NCBI RefSeq assembly: GCF_015471405.1
Contig: NZ_BLVZ01000002.1
Span: 310,001-374,000 of the forward strand
From: Pseudomonas cichorii
Lineage (GTDB): Bacteria > Pseudomonadota > Gammaproteobacteria > Pseudomonadales > Pseudomonadaceae
Direction of reading: 5' to 3'
Length of the DNA: 64,000 nt
Under the pieces are notes generated by a model. The model was not told the DNA's origin. It ran no database searches and saw only the letters and a list, made by a program, of their open reading frames with translations. Each line of letters opens with the position of its first letter. The stretch's first letter is position 1. Shown one piece after another: positions 27,953-37,663 of this stretch. The position numbers were made by a program, and so were the translations under genes.

Positions 27953-29026
27953 ATGCACAAGCCCAAGTCCCGCCTGTCCGGTCTGCTCGCAGCAGGCCTC
28001 ATCGCTGCATTGAGCCTCTCGGCACAAGCCGCCCCCAAAGATCACTTCAACGTCTGCTGGACCATTTACGCGGGCTGGATGCCGTGGGAATACGCCGGCA
28101 CTCAAGGCATCGTCGACAAATGGGCGAAGAAGTACGGCATCAAGATCGATGTCACCCAGCTCAACGATTACGTCGAATCGATCAATCAGTACACCGCCGG
28201 TCAGTTCGACGGCTGCACCATGACCAACATGGATGCCCTGACCATTCCGGCTGCCGGAGGCGTTGAAAGCACAGCGCTGATCGTCAGTGACTTCTCAAAC
28301 GGCAATGACGGCATCGTGATCAAGGGCGAAGGCAAGAAAGTCGCCGACCTCAAGGGGATGAACGTCAATCTGGTCGAGCTGTCGGTTTCCCATTACCTGC
28401 TGGCCCGTGCGCTGGACAGCGCAGACCTCACCGAAAAAGACCTCAAGGTGGTCAACACCTCGGACGCCGATATCTCGGCAGCCTTCAACACCGATGAAGT
28501 GAAAGCCGTCACCACCTGGAACCCGATGCTCTCGGACATCAAGGCCAAGCCTGGCGTCACCCAGGTCTTCGATTCGAGCAAGATCCCCGGCGAAATCATG
28601 GACATGATGGTGGTCAACACTCAGACCCTGAAAGACAACCCGGCCCTGGGCAAGGCCCTGACCGGCGCCTGGTTTGAAGTGGTTGCCCTGATGAACGCCA
28701 AGTCGGCTGCCAGCAAGGCGGCACTGGAGCACATGGCCAAGGCTTCGGGTACCGATCTGGCGGGCTTCCAGGCGCAACTCGACACCACTCGGCTGTTCGC
28801 TACGCCCAAGGAAGCTCTGGCTTTCGCAACCAGCACCCAACTGCCGGACACCATGCGCAAGGTCGCCAGTTTCTCCTTCGAGCATGGCTTGCTGGGCGAA
28901 GGTGCCAGAGACTCAAGCGCCGTGGGCATGTCGTTCGCCAATGGCGTGACTGAAGGCGACAAGGCCAACCTCAAGCTGCACTTCGACCCAAGCTACGTAC
29001 AGATGGCCGTCGACAACAAGCTGTAA
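27953..29026 (+). CDS. ABC transporter periplasmic binding protein (guanidine/urea-carboxylase-linked)
   Basis: 357 residues from ATG 27953, with GGAGG ten bases upstream. A signal peptide ends near SAQAAPKDHF. The SsuA/NMT1-like fold begins with FNVCWTIYAGWMPWEYAGTQ and contains GCTMTNMDALTIPAAGG and NLVELSVSHYLLARAL. It is first in an operon under the guanidine-I riboswitch, so it probably captures guanidine or a derivative for the permease and ATPase that follow. The family is seen next to urea carboxylase in many proteobacteria; the true ligand is not proven by sequence. Confidence 0.88.
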   Translation: MHKPKSRLSGLLAAGLIAALSLSAQAAPKDHFNVCWTIYAGWMPWEYAGTQGIVDKWAKKYGIKIDVTQLNDYVESINQYTAGQFDGCTMTNMDALTIPAAGGVESTALIVSDFSNGNDGIVIKGEGKKVADLKGMNVNLVELSVSHYLLARALDSADLTEKDLKVVNTSDADISAAFNTDEVKAVTTWNPMLSDIKAKPGVTQVFDSSKIPGEIMDMMVVNTQTLKDNPALGKALTGAWFEVVALMNAKSAASKAALEHMAKASGTDLAGFQAQLDTTRLFATPKEALAFATSTQLPDTMRKVASFSFEHGLLGEGARDSSAVGMSFANGVTEGDKANLKLHFDPSYVQMAVDNKL

Positions 29027-29053
29027 ACCGCACCCAGCCCAAAGGTCATTGCC

Positions 29054-29869
29054 ATGCGCTTGATAAATCGCCATCCGGATCGGGCCGGTCGCCTGATTCT
29101 GGTGATCCTGCCATTCGCCCTGTTGCTGTTCGCCTACTTCACGGGCTCGGCAACACGGCTGATGGAAAACCCCAACGACAAACTGCTGCCCAGCGCGGTG
29201 CAGATGGCCGATGCGGTCAATCGTATGGCCTTCACCGAGGACTCGCGCACCGGCAGTTATCTGCTTTGGCAGGACACCGGTTCCAGCCTGCAACGGCTGG
29301 CCATCGGTCTGGGAGTCAGCGCATTGCTGGGCCTGTGCCTAGGGATTGCGTCGGGCATTCTGCCGATCTTCGGTGCGCCGCTGTCGCCGTTGCTGACGGT
29401 GTTGTCGATGGTGCCGCCGCTGGCGATTCTGCCGATTCTGTTCATTGTTTTCGGGCTGGGAGAGTTATCGAAAGTGATGCTGATTGTCATCGGTATCACG
29501 CCGATTCTGGCGCGGGATCTGGAACAGCGCGCACGGGAAATCCCGGTCGAACTGCTGATCAAGGCGCAAACCCTCGGTGCCTCGACCTGGACATTGATCC
29601 TGCGGGTAATCCTGCCGCAACTGCTACCGCGCCTGCTGATCGCCTTGCGGCTGGTACTGGGTTCAGCGTGGCTGTTCCTGATCGCGGCCGAAGCCATCGC
29701 CTCCACGGACGGGCTGGGCTACCGGATTTTTCTGGTCCGCCGCTATCTGGCCATGGACGTGATCCTGCCTTACGTGATCTGGATCACCCTGCTCGCCTGG
29801 CTGATGGACTGGGGCCTCAAGGCCCTGACCCGTCGTGCATTCCCCTGGTATGAAGGAGCACGAGGATGA
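29054..29869 (+). CDS. ABC transporter permease of the guanidine operon
   Basis: 271 residues with about six membrane segments. The EAA loop is EIPVELLIKAQTLGASTWTL followed by ILRVILPQLLPRLLIALRL. It belongs to the SsuC/TauC-like BPD permeases. The stop overlaps the ATPase start by four bases (ATGA). Confidence 0.92.
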   Translation: MRLINRHPDRAGRLILVILPFALLLFAYFTGSATRLMENPNDKLLPSAVQMADAVNRMAFTEDSRTGSYLLWQDTGSSLQRLAIGLGVSALLGLCLGIASGILPIFGAPLSPLLTVLSMVPPLAILPILFIVFGLGELSKVMLIVIGITPILARDLEQRAREIPVELLIKAQTLGASTWTLILRVILPQLLPRLLIALRLVLGSAWLFLIAAEAIASTDGLGYRIFLVRRYLAMDVILPYVIWITLLAWLMDWGLKALTRRAFPWYEGARG

Positions 29870-30630
29870 GCTTTATCAGTGTGCGCAATGTCTGGCAGCA
29901 GTACGACGACCAAGTGGTGCTCGAAGGCTTGAACCTGGAAGTGGCCGAGGGTGAATTCTGTACCCTGGTCGGCGCATCGGGTTGCGGCAAATCCACCTTT
30001 CTGCGCCTGCTGCTGGGCCAGGAAATCCCCAGTCGTGGCGTTATCACCCTGGACGGAAAGGCTCTGGCCAGCGAGCCGGACCCAAGCCGTGGCGTGGTCT
30101 TCCAGCGCTATTCGGTGTTCCCGCACCTGAGCGTGCTGGATAACGTGGCGCTGGGTCTGGAATTGCCGAAGGCTCGCTGGATTGGCCGCTTGTTCGGGCA
30201 GGCCAAACGCGATGCACGGGAACAGGCGGCCATGCTGCTGCATAAAGTCGGGCTGGGCCATGCGCTGGACAAGTATCCGACTCAACTGTCCGGTGGCATG
30301 CAGCAACGGCTGGCCATCGCTCAGGCCCTCATCATGAAGCCTCGCGTTCTGCTGCTGGACGAGCCGTTCGGCGCGCTGGACCCCGGCATTCGCAAGGACA
30401 TGCACAACCTGCTGCTGGAGCTTTGGCAGGAAACGAAGCTGACCGTGTTCATGGTCACCCACGACCTGTCCGAAGGCTTCAACCTCGGCACCCGCCTGAT
30501 GGTCTTCGACAAAGTGCGCCACGACCCGCACGCCCCCGGCGCCTATGGCGCACGCATCACTTACGACATCCCCTTGAACAGCGACCGCCGTGCAGCTCGC
30601 GCGGCTCTCGACTCGCTGCTACCGGCTTGA
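29866..30630 (+). CDS. ABC transporter ATP-binding protein of the guanidine operon
   Basis: 254 residues. Walker A GASGCGKST (about 38-46), signature LSGGMQQRLAIAQAL, Walker B VLLLDEPFGALD and the switch His in MVTHDLSEG are all intact. It belongs to the nitrate/sulfonate/taurine importer subfamily. It is coupled to the permease by ATGA. Confidence 0.94.
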   Translation: MSFISVRNVWQQYDDQVVLEGLNLEVAEGEFCTLVGASGCGKSTFLRLLLGQEIPSRGVITLDGKALASEPDPSRGVVFQRYSVFPHLSVLDNVALGLELPKARWIGRLFGQAKRDAREQAAMLLHKVGLGHALDKYPTQLSGGMQQRLAIAQALIMKPRVLLLDEPFGALDPGIRKDMHNLLLELWQETKLTVFMVTHDLSEGFNLGTRLMVFDKVRHDPHAPGAYGARITYDIPLNSDRRAARAALDSLLPA

Positions 30631-30644
30631 AAGGAGACCGACTC

Positions 30645-31370
30645 ATGACTGACTCAACCACCCTGTTTCCCGTGTTCGCCGAAGAACTGCTGCCCGGCGG
30701 CGCCCACCGTTCATTCGTGCTCAAGCGCGGCGAACTGCTGCGCCTGACCGACCTGAACGGCAACGCCAATGTCAGCCTGACGCTGCTCAATGCCCATGAA
30801 AAGACCGAGCGCCTGAACCTGCCCGACAGCCTCAAGTGCCAACACACCGCCAAACTCACCAGCGGTCACTGCCTGTACTCGGACATGGGTCGTGTGCTGG
30901 CGGCGATCACTGCTGACACCTGCGGCTGGAGCGACAGCCTCGGCGGCGTGCTCAACGCAGCGGAAGTCGAAGAGAAATACGGTCAGGGCCGCTATCAGGA
31001 ACTGCGCAATGGCTTCTTCCGCAACGGCGTCGACAACCTGCTGGTGGAGCTGGGCAAGTGGGGCCTGGGCCTTTCTGACCTGCTGATGACCCTGAACCTG
31101 TTCAGCCGGGTCAATGTGGACGAAACCGGCGCCCTGCATTTCGTGCCGGACAACTCAAAGGCCGGTGACTACATCGAGCTGTATGCGCCGATGGACACCC
31201 TGGTGGTCCTCACCGCCCTGCAACACCCGATGGACCCCAACCCGCAATACGCCCCACAACCCCTGAAGCTGAGCTGGATGAAAGCCGACGCCAGTGTGGC
31301 CGAGCACTGCCGTACCTCACGCCCGGAAAACGAGCGTGGCTTCATCAATACCGACCGCCTGTTTGCCTGA
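30645..31370 (+). CDS. Urea-carboxylase-associated protein 1 (DUF1989), probable carboxyguanidine deiminase subunit
   Basis: 241 residues from ATG 30645, with AGGAG ten bases upstream. DUF1989 features: ELLPGGAHRSFVLKRGELLR, DLNGNANVSLTLLNAHEKTE, TADTCGWSDSLGGVLNA with the conserved Cys, and NLFSRVNVDETGALHF. In guanidine-utilising bacteria the two DUF1989 proteins together hydrolyse carboxyguanidine to allophanate and ammonia (CgdA/CgdB). Its position between transporter and carboxylase genes fits this. Confidence 0.88.
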   Translation: MTDSTTLFPVFAEELLPGGAHRSFVLKRGELLRLTDLNGNANVSLTLLNAHEKTERLNLPDSLKCQHTAKLTSGHCLYSDMGRVLAAITADTCGWSDSLGGVLNAAEVEEKYGQGRYQELRNGFFRNGVDNLLVELGKWGLGLSDLLMTLNLFSRVNVDETGALHFVPDNSKAGDYIELYAPMDTLVVLTALQHPMDPNPQYAPQPLKLSWMKADASVAEHCRTSRPENERGFINTDRLFA

Positions 31371-31382
31371 GGAGCCCTTGCC

Positions 31383-31997
31383 ATGCATTCGACTCAACAT
31401 TGCTGCGACGCCACCATCCCCGCTGGCGAACCTTTCCTGGCCGAGGTCAAGGCCGGGCAAACCGTCCGCATTCTAGACCTGGAAGGCAACCAGGCCGTCG
31501 ATACCCTGTTCTACAGCCTGGCCAACCCACGCGAGCGTTATGACGTGCAACGCACCCTGCGCCGCCAGAACAACGTGTACCTGACCACGGGCAGCGTGCT
31601 GTATTCCAACCTCGGCAAGCCGATGCTGACCATCGTCGACGACACCTGCGGACGTCACGACACCGTCGGCGGAGCCTGCGCCCAGGAAAGCAACACCGTG
31701 CGCTATGCCCTGGAAAAACTCCACATGCACAGCTGCCGTGACAACTACCTGCGCGCCTGTGTTCATGACGGCCGTCTGGGCAAAGGCGACATCGGCCCGA
31801 ATATCAACTTCTTCATGAATGTTCCGGTTACTGCCGAAGGCGGCCTGACCTTCGAGGACGGCATTTCCGCGCCCGGTAAATACGTCGAATTGCGCGCCGA
31901 AATGGATGTGATCGTGCTGATCTCCAACTGCCCGCAATTGAACAACCCCTGCAACGGTTACAACCCGACTCCGGCCCGACTGCTGATCCGCGACTGA
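31383..31997 (+). CDS. Urea-carboxylase-associated protein 2 (DUF1989), probable carboxyguanidine deiminase subunit
   Basis: 204 residues. It is the second DUF1989 member: [55 protein letters not shown] with the metal/catalytic Cys and His, and [19 protein letters not shown]. It begins 12 bases after the first subunit and is probably its partner in the heteromeric deiminase. Confidence 0.88.
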   Translation: MHSTQHCCDATIPAGEPFLAEVKAGQTVRILDLEGNQAVDTLFYSLANPRERYDVQRTLRRQNNVYLTTGSVLYSNLGKPMLTIVDDTCGRHDTVGGACAQESNTVRYALEKLHMHSCRDNYLRACVHDGRLGKGDIGPNINFFMNVPVTAEGGLTFEDGISAPGKYVELRAEMDVIVLISNCPQLNNPCNGYNPTPARLLIRD

Positions 31998-32111
31998 TCC
32001 AGAAAAAACGAGCCCTCCACAACGGACGACCGTTGTGCGCAACGACCCATAGCGGGACGGCCCGCTTCCCATCACGAAACCGAGCGAATCTGGGTTTCCG
32101 GGGTTTATGCC

Positions 32112-35100
32112 ATGTTCGACAAACTGCTGATCGCCAACCGTGGCGCCATTGCCTGCCGCATCCTGCGAACCCTGCGCACCTTGAAGGTCAAGGGCGTTGC
32201 GGTCTACTCCGAAGCCGATGCTGCCAGCCTGCACCTGATGCAGGCCGACGAAGCCCACAGCCTGGGAGAAGGCGGTGCTTCGGGGACTTATCTGGCGGTC
32301 GACAAGATTCTCGCCATTGCCAAAGACAGTGGCGCCAAAGCGATTCATCCCGGCTACGGTTTTCTGTCTGAAAACGCGGCGTTCGCCCAGGCCTGCGAAG
32401 ACGCCGGTATCGCCTTCGTCGGCCCGACGCCCGAGCAACTGCGCGTATTCGGCCTCAAGCACACCGCTCGCGCACTGGCCAAAGAACATGGCGTGCCCAT
32501 GCTCGAAGGCACCGAACTGCTCGACAGCCTTGAGTCGGCCCTGACGGCAGCACGCGACATCGGTTATCCGGTGATGCTCAAGAGCACCGCAGGCGGCGGT
32601 GGCATCGGCATGCGTGTCTGCCGCAGTGCCGAAGAACTGGCTGAGTCCTTCGAGGCCGTGAAACGCCTTGGACAGAACAACTTCAGCGATGCCGGTGTGT
32701 TTATCGAAAAATACATTCAGCGCGCTCGCCACCTTGAAGTGCAGGTTTTCGGTGACGGCCAGGGCGAAGTGCTGGCGCTGGGTGTACGCGACTGCTCGGT
32801 ACAGCGTCGCAACCAGAAAGTGCTGGAAGAAACCCCGGCGCCCAACCTGCCGGACGGCATGGCCGAAGAACTCTGCGCGGCGGCTATCAAGCTGGCCAAG
32901 GCGGTCAACTATCGCAGCGCGGGCACTGTGGAGTTTGTCTTCGACAGCGAAGATCAGCGCTTCTACTTCCTGGAAGTGAATACCCGCCTGCAGGTCGAAC
33001 ACGGCGTCACCGAGCAGGTATGGGGCGTCGACCTGGTTGGCTGGATGGTGCAACTGGCGGCCGGGGATCTGCCGCCGCTCAGCCAGTTGCAGGCCACCCT
33101 GCAACCGACCGGCCATGCCATTCAGGCGCGCTTGTATGCCGAAGATCCAGGGCGCGACTTCCAGCCCTGCCCCGGCCTGTTGACTGCCGTGAACTTTCCT
33201 CAGGCCGATGGCCAGAAGTTGCGCATCGATACCTGGGTTGAAGCCGGTTGCGAGATCCCGCCGTTTTTCGATCCGATGATCGCCAAGCTCATCAGTTGGG
33301 CACCGGATCGTCAGCAAGCCAGTGATGCATTGGCCGAAGCCTTGAGCAACACGCGCCTGTATGGCGTGGAAACCAACCGCGATTATCTTCGCCAGATCAT
33401 CGTCGATGCCCCCTTTGCCAGCGGCCAGCCGTGGACACGTTGCCTGGAAAACCTGATCTATCACGCCGACACCTTTGAAGTGCTCAGCGGCGGCACCCAG
33501 ACCACCGTCCAGGACTATCCGGGTCGCCTCGGTTACTGGGCGGTCGGCGTACCGCCGTCAGGGCCGATGGACAGCCGCGCCTTGCGCCAGGGCAATCGCC
33601 TGCTGGGTAATGCCGAAGGTTGCGCGGCACTGGAAATCACCATGAGCGGCCCGCTGATTCGTTTCAATACCGATGCGGTAGTGGCTGTTACGGGCGCGCA
33701 GATCCCGTTCACTCTGGACGGTGAGCCGCAGCCCATGAACACGGCGCTGTTGCTGCCCGCCGGTTCGACGTTGGCGATGGGCACCATTGCGGGTGCCGGA
33801 GCACGCAGTTACCTGTGCGTTCGCGGTGGTCTGGATGTGCCGGACTATCTGGGCAGCAAAAGCACCTTCACCCTCGGCCAGTTCGGCGGCCATGGCGGAC
33901 GGGCGTTACGCGCAGGAGATGTATTGCATATTGCGACGCTGGCAGACCGCAGCGCGGGGCAGCGTGTGCCGGATGAACAGATCACTCCCTTGGCAGATGT
34001 GCGTCAGATTCGTGTGATTTATGGGCCGCATGGCGCGCCGGAATATTTTACCGAGGGTTACATCGACACGTTCTTTGCCACCGACTGGGAAGTGCATTTC
34101 AACTCCAGCCGCACCGGCGTGCGCCTGATCGGGCCCAAGCCGGAATGGGTGCGCGCCGATGGTGGCGAAGCGGGTTTGCACCCGTCCAATATCCATGACA
34201 ATCCCTACGCCATCGGCGCGGTGGATTTTACCGGCGACATGCCCGTCATCCTCGGCCCCGACGGCCCGAGCCTGGGCGGATTCGTCTGCCCGGTGACCAT
34301 CATCGAAGCGGATCTGTGGCAGTTGGGGCAGCTCAAGGCCGGAGATAAAGTGCGTTTCAGCCCGGTCAGCCTGGAAATAGCCCGCGCGCTCCTCTGTAGG
34401 AGCGACTTCAGTCGCGAAGACGGTGGCTCATGCACAAATGATGCGTTGGATGTAACGGCCTCTTCGCGGATGAATCCGCTCCTACAGAATCCGGTTGTGC
34501 TGGATATAGGCCAGGACGACAAACGACTGGTCGCCCGGCTATCAGGCGACACCCATGTGTTGCTGGAAATCGGGGCTCCCGAACTGGATCTGGTGCTGCG
34601 ATTCCGCGGGCACGCCTTGATGCAGGCGCTGGAAAGCAAGGCGCTGCAAGGGGTGATCGACCTGACGCCAGGCATTCGCTCCCTGCAAGTGCATTACCAG
34701 CCCGAACAACTGCCTCTCAAAACACTGCTCGATATCGTCGCCGGTGAATGGGATGCCGTCTGCGCCACCCAGGATCTGCAAGTCCCGTCGCGCATCGTGC
34801 ATCTGCCCTTGTCCTGGGACGATCCGGCCTGTCAGTTGGCAATCGAGAAATACATGACCACAGTGCGCAAGGACGCGCCCTGGTGCCCGAGCAACCTGGA
34901 GTTCATCCGCCGCATCAACGACCTGCCCAATCTGGACGAAGTGCAACGAACGGTGTTCGACGCCAGCTATCTGGTCATGGGCCTCGGTGACGTCTATCTC
35001 GGCGCGCCTGTGGCCACGCCCCTGGACCCGCGTCATCGTCTGGTCACCACCAAGTACAACCCGGCACGTACCTGGACCGCCGAAAACTCGGTGGGCATCG

Positions 35101-35735
35101 GCGGAGCCTACATGTGCGTGTACGGCATGGAAGGCCCCGGCGGCTATCAGTTCGTGGGCCGTACGTTGCAGATGTGGAACCGCTATCGCGAAGTCGCCGC
35201 CTTTGACGGCAAACCCTGGCTACTGCGCTTCTTCGACCAGATCCGCTTTTACCCGGTCAGCGCCGATGAACTGCTGCGCATCCGTCGAGACTTCCCGCTG
35301 GGCCGCTACCCGCTGGAAATCGAACACAGCACCCTGAACCTGGCCGAATACCAGGCCTTCCTGAGTCAGGAAGCCGAGGGAATCGCCGCCTTTCGCAGCC
35401 AGCAGCAGGCCGCTTTCCAGGCCGAACGCGAACGCTGGATCGCCAGCGGGCAAGCCAACTTCGAGAGCGAAGAAAGTGCGGCCCCGCTCACCGATGAGCC
35501 TGCACTCGAAGCGGGTCAGCAAGGGATCGACAGCCATATCGCCGGCAACCTCTGGCAAGTGCAGGTCCAGCCGGGTGAACGGGTTGCGGCAGGAGATGTG
35601 CTGGTGATTCTGGAGTCCATGAAAATGGAAATCCCGCTGCTGGCTCCCGTGAGCGGCGTCGTTCGCGATGTGCGGGTGCAACCTGGCTCGGCGGTGCGAG
35701 CCGGGCAACGTGTGGTCGTTCTGGAAACGGACTGA
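32112..35735 (+). CDS. uca: Biotin-dependent urea/guanidine carboxylase
   Basis: 1207 residues. The biotin carboxylase domain (1-450) has KLLIANRGAIACRILRTLR, the ATP-grasp loop KSTAGGGGIGMRV and EVNTRLQVEHGVTEQ. KipA/AHS2-type (about 470-760) and KipI/AHS1-type (about 800-1090) domains follow, then a biotinyl domain with the biotin site Lys1171 in ESMKMEI. In riboswitch-linked operons this enzyme carboxylates guanidine rather than urea. Residues 761-793 are encoded by a complete REPIN-like repeat (34393-34488) read through in frame, between the two AHS domains. All the catalytic motifs are otherwise intact. Confidence 0.94.
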   Translation: MFDKLLIANRGAIACRILRTLRTLKVKGVAVYSEADAASLHLMQADEAHSLGEGGASGTYLAVDKILAIAKDSGAKAIHPGYGFLSENAAFAQACEDAGIAFVGPTPEQLRVFGLKHTARALAKEHGVPMLEGTELLDSLESALTAARDIGYPVMLKSTAGGGGIGMRVCRSAEELAESFEAVKRLGQNNFSDAGVFIEKYIQRARHLEVQVFGDGQGEVLALGVRDCSVQRRNQKVLEETPAPNLPDGMAEELCAAAIKLAKAVNYRSAGTVEFVFDSEDQRFYFLEVNTRLQVEHGVTEQVWGVDLVGWMVQLAAGDLPPLSQLQATLQPTGHAIQARLYAEDPGRDFQPCPGLLTAVNFPQADGQKLRIDTWVEAGCEIPPFFDPMIAKLISWAPDRQQASDALAEALSNTRLYGVETNRDYLRQIIVDAPFASGQPWTRCLENLIYHADTFEVLSGGTQTTVQDYPGRLGYWAVGVPPSGPMDSRALRQGNRLLGNAEGCAALEITMSGPLIRFNTDAVVAVTGAQIPFTLDGEPQPMNTALLLPAGSTLAMGTIAGAGARSYLCVRGGLDVPDYLGSKSTFTLGQFGGHGGRALRAGDVLHIATLADRSAGQRVPDEQITPLADVRQIRVIYGPHGAPEYFTEGYIDTFFATDWEVHFNSSRTGVRLIGPKPEWVRADGGEAGLHPSNIHDNPYAIGAVDFTGDMPVILGPDGPSLGGFVCPVTIIEADLWQLGQLKAGDKVRFSPVSLEIARALLCRSDFSREDGGSCTNDALDVTASSRMNPLLQNPVVLDIGQDDKRLVARLSGDTHVLLEIGAPELDLVLRFRGHALMQALESKALQGVIDLTPGIRSLQVHYQPEQLPLKTLLDIVAGEWDAVCATQDLQVPSRIVHLPLSWDDPACQLAIEKYMTTVRKDAPWCPSNLEFIRRINDLPNLDEVQRTVFDASYLVMGLGDVYLGAPVATPLDPRHRLVTTKYNPARTWTAENSVGIGGAYMCVYGMEGPGGYQFVGRTLQMWNRYREVAAFDGKPWLLRFFDQIRFYPVSADELLRIRRDFPLGRYPLEIEHSTLNLAEYQAFLSQEAEGIAAFRSQQQAAFQAERERWIASGQANFESEESAAPLTDEPALEAGQQGIDSHIAGNLWQVQVQPGERVAAGDVLVILESMKMEIPLLAPVSGVVRDVRVQPGSAVRAGQRVVVLETD
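34393..34488. repeat. REPIN-like element inside the carboxylase gene
   Basis: A 96-base element with terminal inverted repeats TCTGTAGGAGCG / CGCTCCTACAGA. Inside each end is a REP hairpin: GCGACTTCAGTCGC on the left and GCGGATGAATCCGC on the right. The length is exactly 32 codons and no stop occurs in the reading frame. This is the common pseudomonad GTAGGAGC-type REP doublet. Confidence 0.88.
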
Positions 35736-35771
35736 AACCTTGTGTCTTTAACTCTTTCGACGGAATTCGCC

Positions 35772-37586
35772 ATGAACCACAACGTACTCCCAAGCGACCT
35801 GCAACTGGATACACTGCGTGCCGCGTACCAGTCCGGCAGCCTGACGCCCCGGCAACTGATCCTGGCCCTCCATGAAAAGGCCGCCGTACTGAATCCTGAC
35901 TTTCACCTGTTCATCCACCTGCTCACCCCGGCAGAACTGGAGCCTTACCTCGCCGTACTGGAAAACCGCGATATCAAAGACCTGCCGCTGTACGGCATCC
36001 CGTTTTCGATCAAGGACAATATCGACCTTGCAGGCATTGCCACCACCGCAGCCTGCCCGTCCTATGCGTATGTGCCACAACGTTCGGCAACCATTGTCGA
36101 GCAACTGATCGCTCTGGGCGCAGTGCCCATGGGCAAGACCAATCTCGATCAATTCGCTACCGGCCTGAACGGCAGCCGTTCACCCTATGGCGCATGCCCC
36201 AACAGCGTACTCAAGGACTATCCGTCCGGCGGGTCGAGTTCCGGTTCGTCATTGGCCGTGGCATTGGGAGTCAGCAGCTTCTCACTGGGCACCGACACCG
36301 CAGGCTCGGGCCGGGTGCCCGCAGCGCTGAACAATCTGGTCGGCATGAAAGCCAGTAAAGGGCTGATCTCCACGGCTGGCGTAGTACCGGCCTGCCGTAC
36401 GCTGGATTGCGTCACCACCTTCACTGCCACAGCAAGGGAAGCCAGCCAGTTGCTGGGGCTGGTGGCCAGGCTGGACCCTCGCGACGAATACAGCCGCAGC
36501 AACCCGCTGTGGAACGACGCTTCGGCCTTCGGCGCGCCCCGTGCTTTGCGTTTCGGCGTGCCACGTGCCGAAGACCTGGAGTTTTTCGGGTGTGCCGAAG
36601 GCCCACAGTTGTTCGAGGCGGCGCTCGCTCATCTGAAAGCACTGGGCGGTGAAGCTGTCACCCTGGATCTTTCGCCCTTCCTGGAAGCGGCGCGTCTGCT
36701 GTATGAAGGCCCATGGGTCGCCGAACGCTACAGCGTGGCCGGGCAATTGATGCAGGAAGCTCCCGACGCCGTGCTGCCCGTTATCCGCGCTGTACTGGCC
36801 AAGGCGCCTGCGGTCACGGGTGTCGATACTTTCCGGGCGCAATATCGTTTGCAGGCGCTCAAGGCGATCTGCGACAAGGCGCTTGAAGACCTGGACTTCG
36901 TGGTCACGCCCAGCATCGGTCGCCCGGTCACCTCGGCAGAGCTCGAAGCAGAACCGGTGTTGCGCAACTCGGAGCTGGGTTACTACACCAACTTCGTCAA
37001 CCTGCTGGATTACGCGGCGGTTGCGGTCCCCAGTGCCTTTATGAACAACGGCCTGCCCTGGGGCGTAACGCTGTTTGGTCGGGCCTTTACCGATCAGTAC
37101 CTGCTGAGCATGGCCGACGCCTTGCAACGCCAGACCGCACTGCCACTGATCGGTGGCCACATTCCAGATCTGCCTCAACCCAAGTCCGCCGCCCGCAATG
37201 ACATGAGCCGCCTTGTGGTATGTGGCGCCCACCTGGACGGCCTGGCACTGAACTGGCAACTCAAGCAGCGCGGCGCACGCTTGCTGGAAGTGACACAAAG
37301 CTCGCCCGACTATCAGTTGTATGCACTGGCAGGCGGCCCGCCGTTTCGTCCAGGCATGTTGCGTGTCGCGCAAGATGGCGTGGCGATAGAGGTGGAAGTC
37401 TGGGAGCTGCCGAGCCGTGAGCTGGGTTCATTCCTGACCGGCATTCCCGCACCGCTGGGGCTGGGCAAGGTGCAACTGGCCGATGGACGCTGGGAAAGCG
37501 GCTTTATCTGCGAACCTTATGGCCTTGAAGGCGCGACCGATATCAGCCATCTGGGCGGCTGGCGTGCTTATCTGCAACAGCGCTGA
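35772..37586 (+). CDS. atzF: Allophanate hydrolase
   Basis: 604 residues from ATG 35772. It hydrolyses allophanate to ammonia and CO2, the final step of the pathway. The amidase triad is Lys81 (IPFSIKDNIDL), Ser155 (GGSSSGSSLAVALG) and Ser179 (DTAGSGR), with spacing equal to that of known AtzF proteins. The C-terminal domain (about 480-604), with GGPPFRPGMLRVAQDG and GLEGATDISHLGGWRAYL, is typical of full-length AtzF. An in-frame GTG at 35742 is less likely. Confidence 0.94.
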   Translation: MNHNVLPSDLQLDTLRAAYQSGSLTPRQLILALHEKAAVLNPDFHLFIHLLTPAELEPYLAVLENRDIKDLPLYGIPFSIKDNIDLAGIATTAACPSYAYVPQRSATIVEQLIALGAVPMGKTNLDQFATGLNGSRSPYGACPNSVLKDYPSGGSSSGSSLAVALGVSSFSLGTDTAGSGRVPAALNNLVGMKASKGLISTAGVVPACRTLDCVTTFTATAREASQLLGLVARLDPRDEYSRSNPLWNDASAFGAPRALRFGVPRAEDLEFFGCAEGPQLFEAALAHLKALGGEAVTLDLSPFLEAARLLYEGPWVAERYSVAGQLMQEAPDAVLPVIRAVLAKAPAVTGVDTFRAQYRLQALKAICDKALEDLDFVVTPSIGRPVTSAELEAEPVLRNSELGYYTNFVNLLDYAAVAVPSAFMNNGLPWGVTLFGRAFTDQYLLSMADALQRQTALPLIGGHIPDLPQPKSAARNDMSRLVVCGAHLDGLALNWQLKQRGARLLEVTQSSPDYQLYALAGGPPFRPGMLRVAQDGVAIEVEVWELPSRELGSFLTGIPAPLGLGKVQLADGRWESGFICEPYGLEGATDISHLGGWRAYLQQR

Positions 37587-37620
37587 ACCCATAAATAGAT
37601 AGGCAACTGCGCAGCCTTGG

Positions 37621-37661
37621 CAGTGACATAGTAAGCGGCCACTCACTTCGCTATGTCACTG
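37621..37661 (+). other. Inverted repeat abutting the DUF6543-like gene
   Basis: CAGTGACATAG (37621-37631) and CTATGTCACTG (37651-37661) form a perfect 11-bp stem that ends two bases before the start codon at 37664. It could serve as the atzF terminator (no T-run follows) or fold over the ribosome-binding region of the next gene. Confidence 0.6.
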
Positions 37662-37663
37662 TC

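Noticed and set aside
31473..33464. A 663-codon open frame antisense to the second DUF1989 gene and the carboxylase
   Set aside because: It spans two genes with clear function on the other strand, has a low-complexity translation and no start signal.
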